Below are positions 13,495 through 21,569 of a DNA stretch of 21,892 bases, piece by piece. This DNA is from JAVVEZ01 sp032250895 (lineage in GTDB: Bacteria; Pseudomonadota; Gammaproteobacteria; Pseudomonadales; Pseudohongiellaceae): the NCBI GenBank assembly GCA_032250895.1, contig JAVVEZ010000059.1:1-21892 (forward strand), read 5' to 3'. Position 1 is the first letter of the stretch. Every line of letters begins with the position of its first letter. The notes beneath the pieces are model-generated. The model was not told the DNA's origin and did no database searches. It saw only the letters and a list, made by a program, of their open reading frames with translations. The translations under genes were made by a program, and so were the position numbers.

Positions 13495-15717
13495 TCACAG
13501 GCCGGCCTCCTGGAGCAGGGTGGAGGCATATTCAAAGGTGTTGCGGAAAGCCTGCTGGGCGGCGGCATCGCTGCCGTCACCCTTGATGATCTGAGGCCGC
13601 AGAATGACGAAGAGTTCCCGCCGCACGATGTTTTCCGTGGTGCTGGAAAACAGGTAACCGAGCAACGGGATGCGGCGCAGCACCGGCACACCGGTATTCG
13701 CATTGCTGGTGTCATCCTGAATCAGGCCGCCCAGCGTGATCGTGGACTGGTCGGACACCACGGCCGTGGTGCTGATTTCCTGGTTGGTGAAAATCGGGTT
13801 CTGGCTGACACCGCCGGCGCTGTCTTCCACCGCCGACAGGCTCTGGAAAATTTCCAGGTTGATGAAGCCGTCGTCATTGATATGGGGCGTGATGGTCAGC
13901 ACGATGCCGACGTCCCGGTACTGGATATTCTCCGCCGTTCCCACCGCCGTGGCCACGGCGCCGGCATTGACCGGCACCGACTGGCCGACCTTGATCTCGC
14001 CTTCCTGGTTGTTGATGGTCAGGATCGAGGGCCGCGACAGCAGGTTGACATTGTTGTCCTGGGCGATGGCATTGAGGGTGATGTCGATCAATGCGGCACC
14101 ATCCGTGAAACTGCGGGTGAAAATCAGTCCGGCCCCGGCTGCCGCCTGACCATTGGCGTTGAGCAGCCCGGTGGGCAGGAAGCTGGTGGAGATGTCGGAA
14201 CCGCTGACATTGGCGGAGACCCGGGTCCAGTCGATGCCGAAGCGGCTGGAGTTGGTCAGCGTGACCTGGCCGATGACGGCATTGATCAGCACCTGCTGCG
14301 GAACCCGGTCCAGGTTGTTGATGGCGGTCAGCAGTTGCCGGTATTCCCGGGGCGTGCCCCGCACCAGCAGGGAGTTGGTGTCGGCGTCGGCGACGATGGT
14401 CACCGAGAGATTGGCCGAGACGATCTCGGCGGTAGCCGCGGCGGCCGGGGTTGGCGGAGCTGCCGGCTGCTCCGGCGCACCCCGGCCTTCGATCAGCGTG
14501 GGATTGTTGCCGCTTACCAGGTTGGGGTTGAGGCCGGGGATGGTGCTGGCAGAGTTCCGGTCTGTGGCTTCCCGGGCCACGCCGGCATTCTCGTTCTGCT
14601 GGAAGACCTTGGTCAGGGTGTCTGCCAGCGCCTGGGCATTGAGGTTCTTGACCCGGTAGAAGAACAATTGCTCCACCTGCTCCTGACTGCCGGCATCGAG
14701 GATGCCGATCCAGCGGTTGACCTCCTCGAAACCCCGGGTTGCCGGGGCGGTGACCAGCACCGCATTGATGCGTTCCAGGCCCAGCACCTGGTAGGACGGC
14801 TGCTCGCCTTCGATCAGCGCCAGTATGGTTTTCAGTTCCTCCGCCACATCCTTGGCCTGGGAGTTGTTGAGCTGGTACAGGCGAATGCCCTGATTGCGAA
14901 AGGGGTCGGTGTCGACGACGGCCAGCAGGGCATTGACCCGGGCCAGTTGCGCCGGCGTGCCGCTGATGCCCAGCACATTGTTCTGGCCCAGCCGGATGAT
15001 GCTGCCCTCGGGCTGCAACAGGGGCTTGAGAATTTCCTCAGCGGCATCCCGGGTGATGTAGATCAGCGGTGTCACCTGCAAGACCTCGGAAGAACTGGCA
15101 TCATTGAGCCAGGCCGGCATGACGATTTCGGTCGGAATGTTGGAGGCGTTTTTCTGGAAACGGTAGACCGCGCCGGCCTGCTCGATGGTAACCCCGGCAT
15201 TGCGCGCCAGCATCCGCATCAGCGGCCAGATGTCGGCATATTGCAGGGGATTGTCGGGTGAGGTGCGGATGCTGACCTTGTCGGCAATGCTGGGGTCGAT
15301 CACCATGGTAATCTGCAGGGCGTCGCCGAGCTCCTCGAAGACCCGGCGCAGATCGACCTGTTCGTAGTTCAGTTCCACTACATTGTTTTCCGGAGGCGTC
15401 ACCGCCGGTGGGGTTTCCGCGAAGCGTTCGGGTTCGATGATCTGCCCGTCACGACTGATGCCATTATCCGCCGGGGCGCCGGCATCCACAGGCTGTTCCG
15501 CCGCCGCTGCCACGATGGGGGCGCCGCCAGGCTGCGCGGCAGGCTGCGTTGCCGGCGCGGCGGGCGGCTGAGAGCCGGGCTGCACCACGGCAGGCTGCCT
15601 CTGGCCGACGCTGGCGCATGCGCTCAGCAGGACGGCCACGGCCACGATGCTCAGTGGCTTTATGCCGGCCCTGCTTGTTGGCTTGTCATGTTCTGGACGC
15701 ACTGTTAAAAACCCCAT
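13495..15717 (-). CDS. gspD: T2SS secretin GspD (predicted lipoprotein)
   Basis: 740 residues. Hydrophobic signal ends in a lipobox L-L-S-A-C (Cys34), so the secretin should be lipidated. Residues 38-108 form a Pro/Ala/Gln-rich linker. Then come the N0 domain (N-V-V-E-L-N-Y-E-Q-V-D-L-R, about 112-190) and N1-N3 repeats (for example F-F-Y-R-V-K-N-L; L-L-V-R-G-T-P-R-E-Y). The secretin barrel follows: R-P-S-I-L-T-I-N-N-Q-E-G, V-G-Q-S-V-P-V, G-G-L-I-Q-D-D, V-P-V-L-R-R-I-P-L-L-G-Y-L-F. It forms the outer-membrane channel of the T2SS. No C-terminal pilotin-binding extension is evident, which fits self-insertion by lipidation. No Shine-Dalgarno precedes the ATG at 15717: a REP-like palindrome ends 6 nt before it. 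GTG at 15702 is an alternative start. Confidence 0.93.
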   Translation of the reverse strand: MGFLTVRPEHDKPTSRAGIKPLSIVAVAVLLSACASVGQRQPAVVQPGSQPPAAPATQPAAQPGGAPIVAAAAEQPVDAGAPADNGISRDGQIIEPERFAETPPAVTPPENNVVELNYEQVDLRRVFEELGDALQITMVIDPSIADKVSIRTSPDNPLQYADIWPLMRMLARNAGVTIEQAGAVYRFQKNASNIPTEIVMPAWLNDASSSEVLQVTPLIYITRDAAEEILKPLLQPEGSIIRLGQNNVLGISGTPAQLARVNALLAVVDTDPFRNQGIRLYQLNNSQAKDVAEELKTILALIEGEQPSYQVLGLERINAVLVTAPATRGFEEVNRWIGILDAGSQEQVEQLFFYRVKNLNAQALADTLTKVFQQNENAGVAREATDRNSASTIPGLNPNLVSGNNPTLIEGRGAPEQPAAPPTPAAAATAEIVSANLSVTIVADADTNSLLVRGTPREYRQLLTAINNLDRVPQQVLINAVIGQVTLTNSSRFGIDWTRVSANVSGSDISTSFLPTGLLNANGQAAAGAGLIFTRSFTDGAALIDITLNAIAQDNNVNLLSRPSILTINNQEGEIKVGQSVPVNAGAVATAVGTAENIQYRDVGIVLTITPHINDDGFINLEIFQSLSAVEDSAGGVSQNPIFTNQEISTTAVVSDQSTITLGGLIQDDTSNANTGVPVLRRIPLLGYLFSSTTENIVRRELFVILRPQIIKGDGSDAAAQQAFRNTFEYASTLLQEAGL

Positions 15718-15722
15718 TTTTT

Positions 15723-15859
15723 CTGGATTCCCGCCTGCGCGGGAATGACGTTTTCTTTTCTGGATTCCCGCCTGGGCGGGAATGACGCTGCCTTTTCTGG
15801 TTTCCCGCCTGCGCAGGAATGACGTTTCTGTGTGGGGATGACATGTCTGCGGGAATGGC
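15723..15859. repeat. Cluster of four REP-like palindromes between gspF and gspD
   Basis: Three well-kept copies (15723-15750, 15760-15786, 15797-15823) and one degenerate copy (15833-15859), all in one orientation and spaced about 37 bp. They fill almost the whole 147-nt gap between gspF and gspD. Short spacers are T-rich fragments of similar sequence, not unique. Confidence 0.9.
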
Positions 15860-15864
15860 GCAGG

Positions 15865-17070
15865 TCAAAAATCCACGGTGTTGATACTCAATACGGCCGA
15901 CAGCATGACCACGATGATGCCGCCGACGGCGATGCCCAGAAAAATGATCAGGGCCGGCTGCAAGGCCTTTACCAGCCGGTCCATTTCATTGCGGACCGAC
16001 AGATCGAAGGTCGTGGCCAGCTTTTTCAGGATGACGCCGGTGCGGCCGGTTTCCTCCCCCACGGCCACCAGCTGATGCAGCAGCACCGGGAACATGCCGG
16101 TTTTCTCCAGCGCCAGGCCCAGACCGGAGCCACCCCGGACGTCTTCCTCCACTTTTTTCAGATGCTGCACCAGTGCCGTGTTGCTGACCACTTCGGTGGC
16201 CACCCGCAAACCCCGGATCAAGGGAATGCCTGCGCCGAGCAGCGCCCCCAGAGTGCGGGAGAATACCGCACTGTCGCGGTAAAGCAAGAGGCGGCCGGCC
16301 ATCGGCAGCTGCAAAAAAAAGGCATCCTTGCGGCGGCGCCTGTTTTCATCGGCATTCCAGCGGCGCCAGCCATAGGCCAGCAGCAACACCAGGGGCACGC
16401 TGAGCCAGCCGTAGGACGCCAGGCCACTGCTCAGCGCCATCAAAAATTCGATGGACGCCGGTTTCACCGAGCCCACATCCTCAAACATCAACGCAAACTG
16501 GGGCACGGCGTAGATCAGCAGCAGGACCACCGACAGCACCCCGACGACCAGCAGAATGAGCGGATAGGCCAGTGCCGAACCGATCTGGCGCCGGGTTTCT
16601 TCCGCCGCTTCCATCGACGCGGCAAGATCGGGCAACAGTTGATCGAGGATGCCACCCGTTTCGCCGGCCCGGACGATATTGACATAGAGTCGCGAGAACA
16701 CATCCGGCCGCATTTCCATGGCATCGGCCAGGCTCTTGCCTTCCTTGACGTCACGGCGCAGGGACACGACCAGACGCCGCATGGACTCTTTTTCGGTCAG
16801 ACCTTCCAGCAACAGCAGCGCCCGGTCGATGGGTACCCGGGCTTCCACCAGCGTGGTCAGGCCATTGGTGAATTCCACCAGATCGGTATTGCGGATAGTG
16901 CTGCGGGTGCTTTGCTGATTCTGCCGGGTGGCGGTTTTGAGCTTGATGGGCACCAGCTTGCGCGCCTGCAGGATGGCCACGGCCTCGCGCTCGGACTCGG
17001 CGCTGAGCTGGCCCGTGGTGACATTGCCCAGGGCGTCGGAAGCCTGATATTGATAGTAGTGAACACTCAT
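15865..17070 (-). CDS. gspF: T2SS inner-membrane platform protein GspF
   Basis: 401 residues. N-terminal MSVHYYQYQASDALGNVTTG is typical of GspF/PilC. Two T2SSF domains (about 65-190 and 270-395), each ending with the F-S-R-L-Y/G-E-x-G-G-x-L type motif (R-A-G-E-T-G-G-I-L; V-G-E-E-T-G-R-T-G-V-I-L). Hydrophobic membrane segments lie near 168-190, 220-236 and 373-395. It is the polytopic core that couples the GspE motor to pseudopilus assembly. Its ATG overlaps the gspE stop (ATGA). Confidence 0.95.
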   Translation of the reverse strand: MSVHYYQYQASDALGNVTTGQLSAESEREAVAILQARKLVPIKLKTATRQNQQSTRSTIRNTDLVEFTNGLTTLVEARVPIDRALLLLEGLTEKESMRRLVVSLRRDVKEGKSLADAMEMRPDVFSRLYVNIVRAGETGGILDQLLPDLAASMEAAEETRRQIGSALAYPLILLVVGVLSVVLLLIYAVPQFALMFEDVGSVKPASIEFLMALSSGLASYGWLSVPLVLLLAYGWRRWNADENRRRRKDAFFLQLPMAGRLLLYRDSAVFSRTLGALLGAGIPLIRGLRVATEVVSNTALVQHLKKVEEDVRGGSGLGLALEKTGMFPVLLHQLVAVGEETGRTGVILKKLATTFDLSVRNEMDRLVKALQPALIIFLGIAVGGIIVVMLSAVLSINTVDF

Positions 17071-18524
17071 AGGGCGCGGGTTACCCTGACGACTTCTTCC
17101 GGCGTGGTCAGGCCCTGGCCGAGTTTTTCCAGCGCGTCTTCGCGCAGGGTTCTCATGCCCTCCCGGATGGCCTGCTGGCGGATCACATTGGCATCCTCGC
17201 CACTGGTGATCAGATGCCGGATGGGATCGGACATGGTCAGCAGTTCGTAGAGCCCGACCCGGCCCCGATAGCCGGTGCCGCCGCAGCGCTCACAACCGCT
17301 GCCGCGCCTGACGGTGGGCAGATCGGGGCCGCTGATGTCCAGAACCCGGGCTTCGTCGGCACTCATGGGCTGGTCGCTGGCGCAATCACTGCAAACCCTG
17401 CGCACCAGGCGCTGGGCCTGAATGGCCAGCAGGCTGGAACTGAGCAGGTAACTCTCCACGCCCATGTCTTGCAGCCGGGTGACCGCACCGGCGGCGTCAT
17501 TGGTGTGCAGGGTCGAAAACACCAGGTGGCCGGTGAGCGCAGACTCGATGGCGATAGCGGCGGTTTCATGGTCGCGGATTTCCCCGATCATCAGAATGTC
17601 CGGGTCCTGGCGCACGATGGAGCGCAGACCGGACGCAAAATCCAGCCCGATATTGGCATTCACCTGAATCTGGGTGATGCCATCGAGCTGGTATTCCACC
17701 GGGTCCTCGACGGTGATGATCTTGTGGGTTTCGTTGTGAATTTTTTCGAGGGTGCCATAGAGCGTGGTGGTCTTGCCGCTGCCGGTGGGGCCGGTGATCA
17801 GGATCAGGCCATGGGGCTGAGTGATGACCTTGGTGTATTCACGCAGCACCTGGGACGGCATGCCGAGTTCGGACAATTCGATGGACAGGTCGTTGCGGTC
17901 GAGAATACGCAGCACGATGGACTCGCCCAGAACCCCCGGCAGCGTGGATACCCGCATGTCGATCTCGCGCTCGCCCAGCCGGTAGTCGATGCGGCCATCC
18001 TGCGGCAGTCTTTTTTCACCGATGTCCAGGCGCGCCATCAGCTTCAGGCGCGAGGCCACCGCCGACTGGATTTTGACCGGCAGCCGTTCGATGCGCATCA
18101 TGATGCCATCGACCCGGCAGCGCACATCGAGACTGTGCTCCGTGGGCTCAAAGTGAATATCGCTGGCATTCAGGTCCAGAGCCCGGGCGAACAGATGATT
18201 GACCAGCCGGATGATGGGCGCTTCCGAATCCAGATCGGAAAACTCATCATCACCAAACTCGGTGACGAACATCTCGTCGGAATCGGCGATCTGGGGCGAC
18301 AGCTCGGCACGCCAGTACTTCATCAGGCGCGCCACTTCCTCCTTGTTGCCCATTCTGAAGGCCAGGTCCTCGCCCATGACGAACCTGATCTTGGCGCGGC
18401 TTTCGATGCTCGGCAGACGCCCACACACCAGTTCGCCGCTGATGGCAAAATTCTGGGCCGGCGCCATCCCCTCGGGTTCGAGCAGGTGGCTGAAAACCGG
18501 CAGGGTCAGCGTTGCATCAGTCAT
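17067..18524 (-). CDS. gspE: T2SS assembly ATPase GspE
   Basis: 485 residues. Short N-terminal domain (about 1-95), then the N2 domain with A-S-D-I-H-F-E-P (120-127) and the RecA-like core: Walker A GPTGSGKT (245-252), Asp box with ITVEDPVE, Walker B DILMIGEIRD (309-318) and the His box L-H-T-N-D-A. The tetracysteine zinc motif of GspE is intact: C378-x2-C381 and C411-x2-C414. It is the cytoplasmic motor that powers pseudopilus assembly, docked by GspL. The N-terminal region is poorly conserved in sequence, as expected for the GspL-binding part. A REP-like palindrome lies in the gap before it. Confidence 0.95.
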   Translation of the reverse strand: MTDATLTLPVFSHLLEPEGMAPAQNFAISGELVCGRLPSIESRAKIRFVMGEDLAFRMGNKEEVARLMKYWRAELSPQIADSDEMFVTEFGDDEFSDLDSEAPIIRLVNHLFARALDLNASDIHFEPTEHSLDVRCRVDGIMMRIERLPVKIQSAVASRLKLMARLDIGEKRLPQDGRIDYRLGEREIDMRVSTLPGVLGESIVLRILDRNDLSIELSELGMPSQVLREYTKVITQPHGLILITGPTGSGKTTTLYGTLEKIHNETHKIITVEDPVEYQLDGITQIQVNANIGLDFASGLRSIVRQDPDILMIGEIRDHETAAIAIESALTGHLVFSTLHTNDAAGAVTRLQDMGVESYLLSSSLLAIQAQRLVRRVCSDCASDQPMSADEARVLDISGPDLPTVRRGSGCERCGGTGYRGRVGLYELLTMSDPIRHLITSGEDANVIRQQAIREGMRTLREDALEKLGQGLTTPEEVVRVTRAL

Positions 18525-18537
18525 TCGTGGCGGTTCT

Positions 18538-18587
18538 CCAGGATTCCCGCCTGCGCGGGCATGACGAAGCCAGCGTCGGGAATGACG
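18538..18587. repeat. REP-like palindrome plus partial copy between gspM and gspE
   Basis: One copy (18538-18566, ATTCCCGCCTGCGCGGGC then ATGACG) and a half copy (18573-18587, GTCGGGAATGACG) in the 99-nt gap between the gspM stop and the gspE start. Confidence 0.85.
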
Positions 18588-18623
18588 GGGGCGTCCACGG
18601 GCATGGCCCCACGCATGTTTTTT

Positions 18624-19166
18624 TCATCCCTTGGCTCCCGGTAGTTTGCTGAAACCCGTGACGGTAATATTGCCGGTATATTCCCGGCGATTGCGGCTGA
18701 TACTGAATTCGGTGACCAGCAGGCGCGGCCGGGTCTGTTCCAGCAAATTCAAAAACTTGAGGATATTGTCCTGATCGATGGTAAAGGTCATTTGCTGGTT
18801 GACCCGCAGCCAGCCGTCGGTATATTCGTAGCGCGGAGCGCTTAGTGAGCGCACACTGACATTGCTGGCCACCCCGGCCTTGCGCAGCTCCTGCTGGACA
18901 CTGCTGGCAATCAAGGGCGGCGTGCTGCCCTTGAAGACCCAGGCATCCAGCCCCGCGACCCGCTCCCGCATGCTTTCTTCCCGCTCCATCCAGCGCCCGG
19001 TTTCTTCTATCAGGTTGCGGTAACGGTCGATCTGGCGCTCCAGCCGGGCAATTTCATTCTGCCCCTCGACGTAGTAGGCCTGCGCCCAGGGCACCAGGCG
19101 AAACAGGACCAGCGCCGCGAAAACCAGGGCCGCCAGGATCACCAGTTTTTTTTCATTCGCTTTCAT
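18624..19166 (-). CDS. gspM: T2SS protein GspM-like
   Basis: 180 residues. One N-terminal membrane helix (about 7-22), a coiled-coil stretch (about 35-70, N-E-I-A-R-L-E-R-Q-I-D-R-Y) and a periplasmic ferredoxin-like domain (about 90-180). This is the bitopic layout of GspM, the partner of GspL in the inner-membrane platform. Its ATG overlaps the gspL stop (ATGA). Assigned by layout, length and position; sequence conservation in this family is low. Confidence 0.8.
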   Translation of the reverse strand: MKANEKKLVILAALVFAALVLFRLVPWAQAYYVEGQNEIARLERQIDRYRNLIEETGRWMEREESMRERVAGLDAWVFKGSTPPLIASSVQQELRKAGVASNVSVRSLSAPRYEYTDGWLRVNQQMTFTIDQDNILKFLNLLEQTRPRLLVTEFSISRNRREYTGNITVTGFSKLPGAKG

Positions 19167-20497
19167 CGCAGTCCTGCCTGGCTGGCTTCGTTGCGTGCCG
19201 GATATTTCGCGTCATAGCTCTTGAAATCAATGTTGGCCAGATTCATCCTGATCCCGAAACTGTCGCCCCGGGCCGAACTGTTGCCGCCGGAGACCCGCCC
19301 ACTCTGGGTGACATCGTAAAATTCTTCGCGCGCGGCCAGTTGCTCCACCAGAAAGGCCGGATCCTGGGCGTAGCCCTGAATATCCACCACGCCCTTGTTG
19401 ATGGCAAACGAGATCAGCGAACTTTCGATGACGGCATTGAGCGAGAGCAGCAGGGCCGCCACATCCTGGTCAGGATAGGAAAGGAGCTCACCCCATTCAT
19501 TTTCCATCGCGAACACCGCCTCCTGCCGGCTTCGGGCCTCCGCCGAGTTCTCGACAAAGTTGGCGCTGAGTGCCTCGAGCTGCCGTATTTTCAGCCAGTT
19601 GGCCATGAACGGCACGCAGAGCAGCAGCAGCACTGCCAGCGCGGCGGCGCCGAGTATCCGGCGGTTCTTTTGCTGCTCCAGCCGGCGTCCGGCCTGCTCC
19701 GAGCCCGCGGGCAGAAAGCTGTAGGGCAGATGACCGCTTACCTTCTGCCGCAGCCCGGTCCAGTCGGATACCTGTGTCAGGGTGCGCGATTCCGGCAGCT
19801 GTGAGGCTTCGCTCAGCTCCTGCCATTGCCTGGAAAATTCTTCCTGGGCCAGATCCCGGCGGCTGATGCTGTGCAGGGACCTGATGACACCCCGGTGGCA
19901 ATGCATCAGGGTGCAGTGGCTGCTGTCATTGTCGCTGACCACCAGGTCGGGAACCTGAGCCTGCGGGTCGATGACGGCCAGGGTTCTTGGCATGATGCCG
20001 GCCAGAAACAGGCCCTGCTGCCGGAAGGCATTGAAAAAGCTGTCTGCCGTGGCGGCCGGCAACCACAGGGCCATACCTTCCGGAGCGCTTGCATCGAGCC
20101 CCAGCAACAAGTCTCCCACAAAGCCCGGGAGCAGTGAATGTGCCTGAAGTTTCAGCGCCGAGCGAATCATCTTTTCGCTCAGATTGGTCATGGCATAGGC
20201 AGTGGCGACAAAGGCCGTGGCCGGCAACAGCAGCAAGACCGGTACTTCGCGATCTTTTTCCGCCAGCATGGCGCCTGCCGCTGCGGCAATGGCTTCTGGC
20301 CGGGAAAGGCCTTCCGAGGCCACGATTTCCCTGCTGGCACCGCTCTCGGTATCGATCAGGGTGTCTTCGAAAACCACCAGGCTGTAGTCCGTGCGCCTGA
20401 TCAAATCTGCCCGGGTTCCGGCACGATACAGATCCAACAGCCGCGCTCCCAGATCCCGGGGAGCAAACGACTCAAGCAGGGGCAAAGGTAGTTTCAT
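19163..20497 (-). CDS. gspL: T2SS protein GspL-like
   Basis: 444 residues. The cytoplasmic part (about 1-280) resembles the actin-like fold of GspL/PilM. A single transmembrane helix (281-299, followed by N-W-L-K) is followed by a coiled coil and a periplasmic ferredoxin-like domain (about 340-440) with I-N-K-G-V-V-D-I-Q-G-Y-A. In the family, GspL anchors the GspE ATPase to the membrane and pairs with GspM. First gene of the secretion operon: a promoter lies immediately upstream, and no gspC precedes it. Low sequence conservation, but the topology and the neighbouring gspM, E and F make the call firm. Confidence 0.82.
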   Translation of the reverse strand: MKLPLPLLESFAPRDLGARLLDLYRAGTRADLIRRTDYSLVVFEDTLIDTESGASREIVASEGLSRPEAIAAAAGAMLAEKDREVPVLLLLPATAFVATAYAMTNLSEKMIRSALKLQAHSLLPGFVGDLLLGLDASAPEGMALWLPAATADSFFNAFRQQGLFLAGIMPRTLAVIDPQAQVPDLVVSDNDSSHCTLMHCHRGVIRSLHSISRRDLAQEEFSRQWQELSEASQLPESRTLTQVSDWTGLRQKVSGHLPYSFLPAGSEQAGRRLEQQKNRRILGAAALAVLLLLCVPFMANWLKIRQLEALSANFVENSAEARSRQEAVFAMENEWGELLSYPDQDVAALLLSLNAVIESSLISFAINKGVVDIQGYAQDPAFLVEQLAAREEFYDVTQSGRVSGGNSSARGDSFGIRMNLANIDFKSYDAKYPARNEASQAGLR

Positions 20498-20532
20498 TAG
20501 GGTCAGGCCAGTGAATCCGGAACAAAGAACCG

Positions 20533-20562
20533 ATTATAAGAGACCGGGAATTATTCGCCCAA
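20533..20562 (-). promoter_or_regulatory. Candidate promoter of the secretion operon
   Basis: On the minus strand, TTGGGC (20562-20557), an 18-nt spacer and a perfect TATAAT (20538-20533) give a start near 20526 and a 5' leader of about 30 nt before the gspL ATG. The -35 matches consensus only partly. It lies downstream of the dsbA terminator, so the operon has its own promoter. Confidence 0.55.
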
Positions 20563-20696
20563 GCCCCCTGTACGCTAAAACTGGGACAGCTTACTACGGA
20601 CAAAGTTTATCTTCCACTTAGCTTTATAGCCTAAGCCGATAATAAATCAAGAAAATAAACTGACAGGCCTGAGACCTGCCTGTACCTGACAGAAAC

Positions 20697-20732
20697 AAAA
20701 ACGCCCAGCGTGCCTTGATCTGGGCGTTTTTT
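20697..20732. terminator. Rho-independent terminator after dsbA
   Basis: ACGCCCAG (20701-20708) pairs with CTGGGCGT (20720-20727) around an 11-nt loop. Runs of T follow the stem on both strands, so it can act in either direction; the active use is at the end of the cytochrome-dsbA transcript on the minus strand. Confidence 0.85.
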
Positions 20733-20770
20733 GATCCGCAATGGACAGGAGCCGGCAGAAGGTCCGGCCA

Positions 20771-21424
20771 TCAACTGGCTTTTCTTTCCTTCTGAACCAG
20801 GAAGTCCACCACCTTCAGCACATCCGCCTGGGTGGCCAGGGCGCCCCCGGCAGTGACCCGGTATTTGCCGTTCACGACCATGCTGGGGACCCCCCGCACG
20901 CCATAGTCGCGCATTTTGGTGCTGGCCTGCTTGACCTTGGAGCTGATGGCAAAGGACTTCCAGGTCTTGTCGAAGTCATCGCCGTTTACGCCCTGACTGA
21001 CAAACAGGGCCTTGACCTGGCCCTGGTTCTGCAGGTAGTTGCCGCGCTGGTGAATTTCATTGAAGGCAAGATCGTGGATCTTGTCCAGCACCCCCATGGC
21101 TTCAGCCACATAATAAATCTGCGCATGAACTTCCATCATCTGGTTCCACATGCCGGGGCTGCGGACAAAGGTGACATCGGCCGGCAGCTGCTCTGTCCAG
21201 CTGTGAAGCAGGGGCTCGAAGGCATAACAGTGAGGGCAGCCGTACCAGAATATTTCGGTCACTTCGATCTTTGCGGGATCACTGGTGCGCACCGGTGTAT
21301 CCAGGGTTTCATAATGCGTACCATCGACATAGATGGCAGGCTGGGCATTGACAGAGGCCCCGAAGGGCAGGCTGGCCAGGCAAAAAATCACCAGCAGACG
21401 CAAGGGCTTAGAGAAGAAGTTCAT
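20771..21424 (-). CDS. dsbA: Thiol:disulfide interchange protein DsbA
   Basis: 217 residues. Signal peptide about 1-27 (cleavage near N-A-Q). The thioredoxin-fold active site is FWYGCPHCYAFEP with the CPHC motif at residues 63-66, and the cis-proline loop is G-V-P-S-M-V-V. It introduces disulfides into periplasmic proteins, which helps fold many T2SS substrates and envelope proteins; DsbB re-oxidises it elsewhere in the genome. GGAG lies about 8 nt before the ATG. Located after the cytochrome c4-like gene, a linkage common in gammaproteobacteria. Confidence 0.95.
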   Translation of the reverse strand: MNFFSKPLRLLVIFCLASLPFGASVNAQPAIYVDGTHYETLDTPVRTSDPAKIEVTEIFWYGCPHCYAFEPLLHSWTEQLPADVTFVRSPGMWNQMMEVHAQIYYVAEAMGVLDKIHDLAFNEIHQRGNYLQNQGQVKALFVSQGVNGDDFDKTWKSFAISSKVKQASTKMRDYGVRGVPSMVVNGKYRVTAGGALATQADVLKVVDFLVQKERKAS

Positions 21425-21540
21425 GGCTTTGCTCCACAGTAACAGTTACAGACGATAGACATCCAGGTTCCGCAAAAAGCGTTCATTGACGAGCTGGCGA
21501 CCCCTTGAAGCGGGCAGTATGCCATAAAGAACGCAGACCC

Positions 21541-21560
21541 GTCATCCCTGCGCAGGGGTG
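21541..21560. repeat. Degenerate REP-like palindrome
   Basis: GTCATCCCTGCGCAGGGGTG resembles an eroded copy of the REP-like family in the opposite orientation to the other copies, in the gap between the cytochrome gene and dsbA. Confidence 0.45.
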
Positions 21561-21569
21561 AGGGAAGTG

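Noticed and set aside
13264..15261. 665-codon open frame on the plus strand opposite gspD/gspG
   Set aside because: Antisense shadow of well-supported T2SS genes; low-complexity composition and no recognisable motif.
15723..15859. Regularly spaced repeats that might be a CRISPR array
   Set aside because: Units are palindromic REP-like copies, spacers are about 10 bp and not unique, and no cas gene is present.
20662..20684. Small ACAGGC/GCCTGT hairpin next to the dsbA terminator
   Set aside because: A 6-bp stem with a 9-nt loop and no T run; too weak to call as a regulatory element.
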